Assembly: GCF_022627325.1 (NCBI RefSeq)
Contig: NZ_JAETZZ010000009.1
Location: forward strand, 124,001 to 188,000
Reading direction: 5' to 3'
Origin: Pseudomonas putida
GTDB taxonomy: Bacteria; Pseudomonadota; Gammaproteobacteria; Pseudomonadales; Pseudomonadaceae
DNA length: 64,000 nucleotides
Numbering within the stretch: the stretch's first letter is position 1; every line of letters starts with the position of its first letter. The translations under genes were made by a program, and so were the position numbers. Shown here in pieces: positions 62,452 to 64,000 of this stretch. Under the pieces are notes generated by a model. That model saw only the letters and a list, made by a program, of their open reading frames with translations, made no database searches and had not been told where the DNA came from.

Positions 62452-62556
62452 TCGCGAGCCGCAAGCTACAAGCTACAAGCTGCAAGTTAAAGCAGATCGG
62501 TGTAAGTTCATGCGATCCGCTTTTACTTGAAGCTTGAAGCTTGAGGCTTGCAGCTC
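62452..62556. repeat. CAAGCTT-rich inverted repeat element upstream of creB
   Basis: Left arm AGCCGCAAGCTACAAGCTAC (62458-62477), right arm TTGAAGCTTGAAGCTTGAGG (62527-62546), and inner stem AAAGCAGATCG/CGATCCGCTTT. It ends 3 nt before the creB ATG, so it covers the ribosome-binding region. Same family as 12122 and 31965. Confidence 0.75.
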
Positions 62557-62558
62557 AG

Positions 62559-63239
62559 ATGCCCCACATCCTCATCGTCGAAGACGAAGCCGCCATCGCC
62601 GATACCTTGGTCTACGCCTTGCAGGCCGATGGCCATAGCACCGAATGGGTGACCCTCGGCGGTGTAGCCCTGGAGCAACAGCGGCTGCGCCCTGCCGACC
62701 TGATCATCCTCGACATCGGACTGCCCGATATCAGTGGTTTCGAAACCTGTCGCCAGCTGCGCCGCTTCAGTGAGGTGCCGGTGATGTTCCTCAGTGCGCG
62801 TGATGGTGAAATCGACCGTGTGGTCGGCCTGGAGATCGGTGCCGATGACTACGTGGTCAAACCCTTCAGCCCGCGTGAAGTGGCGGCGCGGGTTCGTGCG
62901 ATCCTCAAGCGCATGGCGCCGCGGCAAGAAACTACCACCGAGGCGCCGCTGTTCCAGCTCGATACCCTGCGCATGCAAATCAGCTATCGCGCTCAGCCAC
63001 TGGTGCTGACGCGCCATGAGTTCCGCCTGTTGCAGTGCCTGCTCGAACAGCCACAACGAGTGTTCAGCCGCGAACAGTTGCTCGATGCCCTGGGGGTGGC
63101 CTCCGACGTCGGTTATGAACGCACCATCGACAGCCACATCAAGAGCCTGCGTGCCAAGCTGCGCCAGGTAGCTGCCGACGCCGAGCCGATCCAGACCCAC
63201 CGCGGCCTGGGTTACAGCTACAGCCCGGAACACGCCTGA
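62559..63239 (+). CDS. creB: Two-component response regulator CreB
   Basis: A 226-residue OmpR-family regulator. The receiver domain (1-120) shows IVEDEAAIADTL, phospho-acceptor Asp in LIILDIGLPDISG and the Lys in VVKPFSPREV. The C-terminal winged helix (130-226) contains LTRHEFRLLQCLLEQPQRVF and RTIDSHIKSLRAKLRQV. ATG 62559 directly follows the repeat element, with no good Shine-Dalgarno. It overlaps creC by 1 nt (TGATG). Confidence 0.92.
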   Translation: MPHILIVEDEAAIADTLVYALQADGHSTEWVTLGGVALEQQRLRPADLIILDIGLPDISGFETCRQLRRFSEVPVMFLSARDGEIDRVVGLEIGADDYVVKPFSPREVAARVRAILKRMAPRQETTTEAPLFQLDTLRMQISYRAQPLVLTRHEFRLLQCLLEQPQRVFSREQLLDALGVASDVGYERTIDSHIKSLRAKLRQVAADAEPIQTHRGLGYSYSPEHA

Positions 63240-64000
63240 TGCGCCTGGGCATCCGGATCTTTCTGGTGTACTTCCTGTTCGTCGGCTTGGCCGGTTACTT
63301 CCTGCTCAATACCGTGCGCGAGCAGATCCGCCCTGTGGTACGCCAGTCTTCCGAGGAAACCCTGGTCGACACGGCCAACCTCCTGGCCGAGATCCTCCAC
63401 GATGACGTCAAGGCCGGTACCCTGGCCCAGAGCCGCCTGCCTGAGGTGCTCAAGGCGTACGGCTTGCGCAGCCCGGGCGCACAGATCTGGGGCCTGGCCA
63501 AGAACCAGGTCAGCCACCGCATCTATGTGACCGATGCCAAAGGCATCGTGCTGCTCGATTCCAGCGGCCAGGACCTGGGCAAGGACTATTCGCGCTGGAA
63601 TGATGTGTACCTGACGCTGCGCGGCCAGTACGGTGCTCGTTCCACTCGCAGCGTGGAAGAGGATGAAAGCACCTCGGTGATGCACGTGGCCGCGCCGATC
63701 GTAGACCAGGGGCAGGTTATCGGCGTGGTCACAGTGGCCAAGCCCAACAGCTCGCTGCAACCGTACATCGACCGCTCCGAGCAGCGCTTGCTTGGCCTGG
63801 GGGTGGGGCTGATCGGCATGGGCCTGTTGATCGGCGCTGCGCTGTCTTGGTGGCTGGCCCGCTCCCTGCGCCGGCTGGCCCGCTATGCGCAGGCGGTCAG
63901 CGAAGGCCAGCGCGCCGCGTTGCCTTACTACAAGGGCGGTGAGCTGGCGCACCTGGCCAATGCGGTGGAGCGCATGCGCACACAGCTTGAGGGCAAGGCG
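63239..64000 (+). CDS. creC: Sensor histidine kinase CreC (partial, 3' end outside window)
   Basis: The N-terminal 254 residues of the CreC sensor kinase. Helix 1 is LGIRIFLVYFLFVGLAGYFL, then a periplasmic PAS/Cache-like sensor (about 25-185), helix 2 LLGLGVGLIGMGLLIGAALS and the start of HAMP (LARSLRRLARYAQAV). The kinase part with the phospho-His lies beyond the right edge. CreBC responds to carbon source in enterics and to PBP4 inhibition in P. aeruginosa, affecting beta-lactam tolerance. Confidence 0.92.
   Translation, partial: MRLGIRIFLVYFLFVGLAGYFLLNTVREQIRPVVRQSSEETLVDTANLLAEILHDDVKAGTLAQSRLPEVLKAYGLRSPGAQIWGLAKNQVSHRIYVTDAKGIVLLDSSGQDLGKDYSRWNDVYLTLRGQYGARSTRSVEEDESTSVMHVAAPIVDQGQVIGVVTVAKPNSSLQPYIDRSEQRLLGLGVGLIGMGLLIGAALSWWLARSLRRLARYAQAVSEGQRAALPYYKGGELAHLANAVERMRTQLEGKA

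Overview
The window looks like a chromosomal segment of the Pseudomonas putida group. It has high-GC coding sequence, REP elements with a CCGGC-AAG-CCGGC core, and a gene order I recall from P. putida KT2440: gabP, mutY/yggX, hisBHAF, the carnitine/betaine/sarcosine island, then creBC. The assignment rests on gene content and memory, not on a database search.

Layout. 1-2.7 kb: the end of a polar amino-acid ABC ATPase (cut by the window) and a GABA-type permease. 2.9-8.3 kb: a hypothetical protein, a polyphosphate kinase 2, tRNA-Phe(GAA), and an overlapping yggX-mutY-asmA operon. 8.7-10.4 kb: an OFA-family MFS transporter. 10.6-13.8 kb: hisB-hisH-DUF2164-hisA-hisF. 13.8-20.2 kb: choline/betaine ABC transporter cbcXWV, sdaA and the regulator gbdR. 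20.4-22.8 kb: a small hypothetical gene and a lower-GC metzincin lipoprotein. 22.8-27.3 kb: carnitine catabolism (thioesterase, carnitine dehydrogenase, BKACE enzyme, binding protein caiX, regulator cdhR). 28.3-36.1 kb: the dimethylglycine operon (dipeptidase, V4R protein, dgcA, dgcB, two ETF subunits). 36.1-36.9 kb: a non-coding stretch with a cluster of DnaA boxes. 36.9-37.8 kb: an orphan Rhs-core gene. 37.8-45.1 kb: gbcA/gbcB and two chemoreceptors around a zapB-like/zapA pair. 45.8-56.3 kb: ltaE, glyA, soxBDAG, purU, fdhA. 56.3-60.8 kb: a decaying array of orphan Rhs-core genes, fragments and DUF3077-type small genes. 60.9-64 kb: an acyltransferase, a retropepsin-like protease, creB and partial creC.

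The central biology is one nearly continuous catabolic route. CaiX/CbcX with CbcWV import carnitine, choline or betaine. CdhA, CdhC and the thioesterase turn carnitine into glycine betaine. GbcAB, DgcAB(+ETF) and SoxBDAG remove the three methyl groups to give glycine. GlyA makes serine and SdaA gives pyruvate. PurU and FdhA handle the one-carbon by-products. GbdR and CdhR are the likely regulators, and the two chemoreceptors sit within the island.

The least explained parts are (i) the origin-like DnaA-box cluster with an AT-cored palindrome at 36.27-36.72 kb, beside an orphan Rhs gene, and (ii) the repeated module at 56.3-60.8 kb consisting of a DUF3077-type gene, a REP, a conserved leader and an Rhs N-module, present in intact, truncated, stop-lost and fossil forms.
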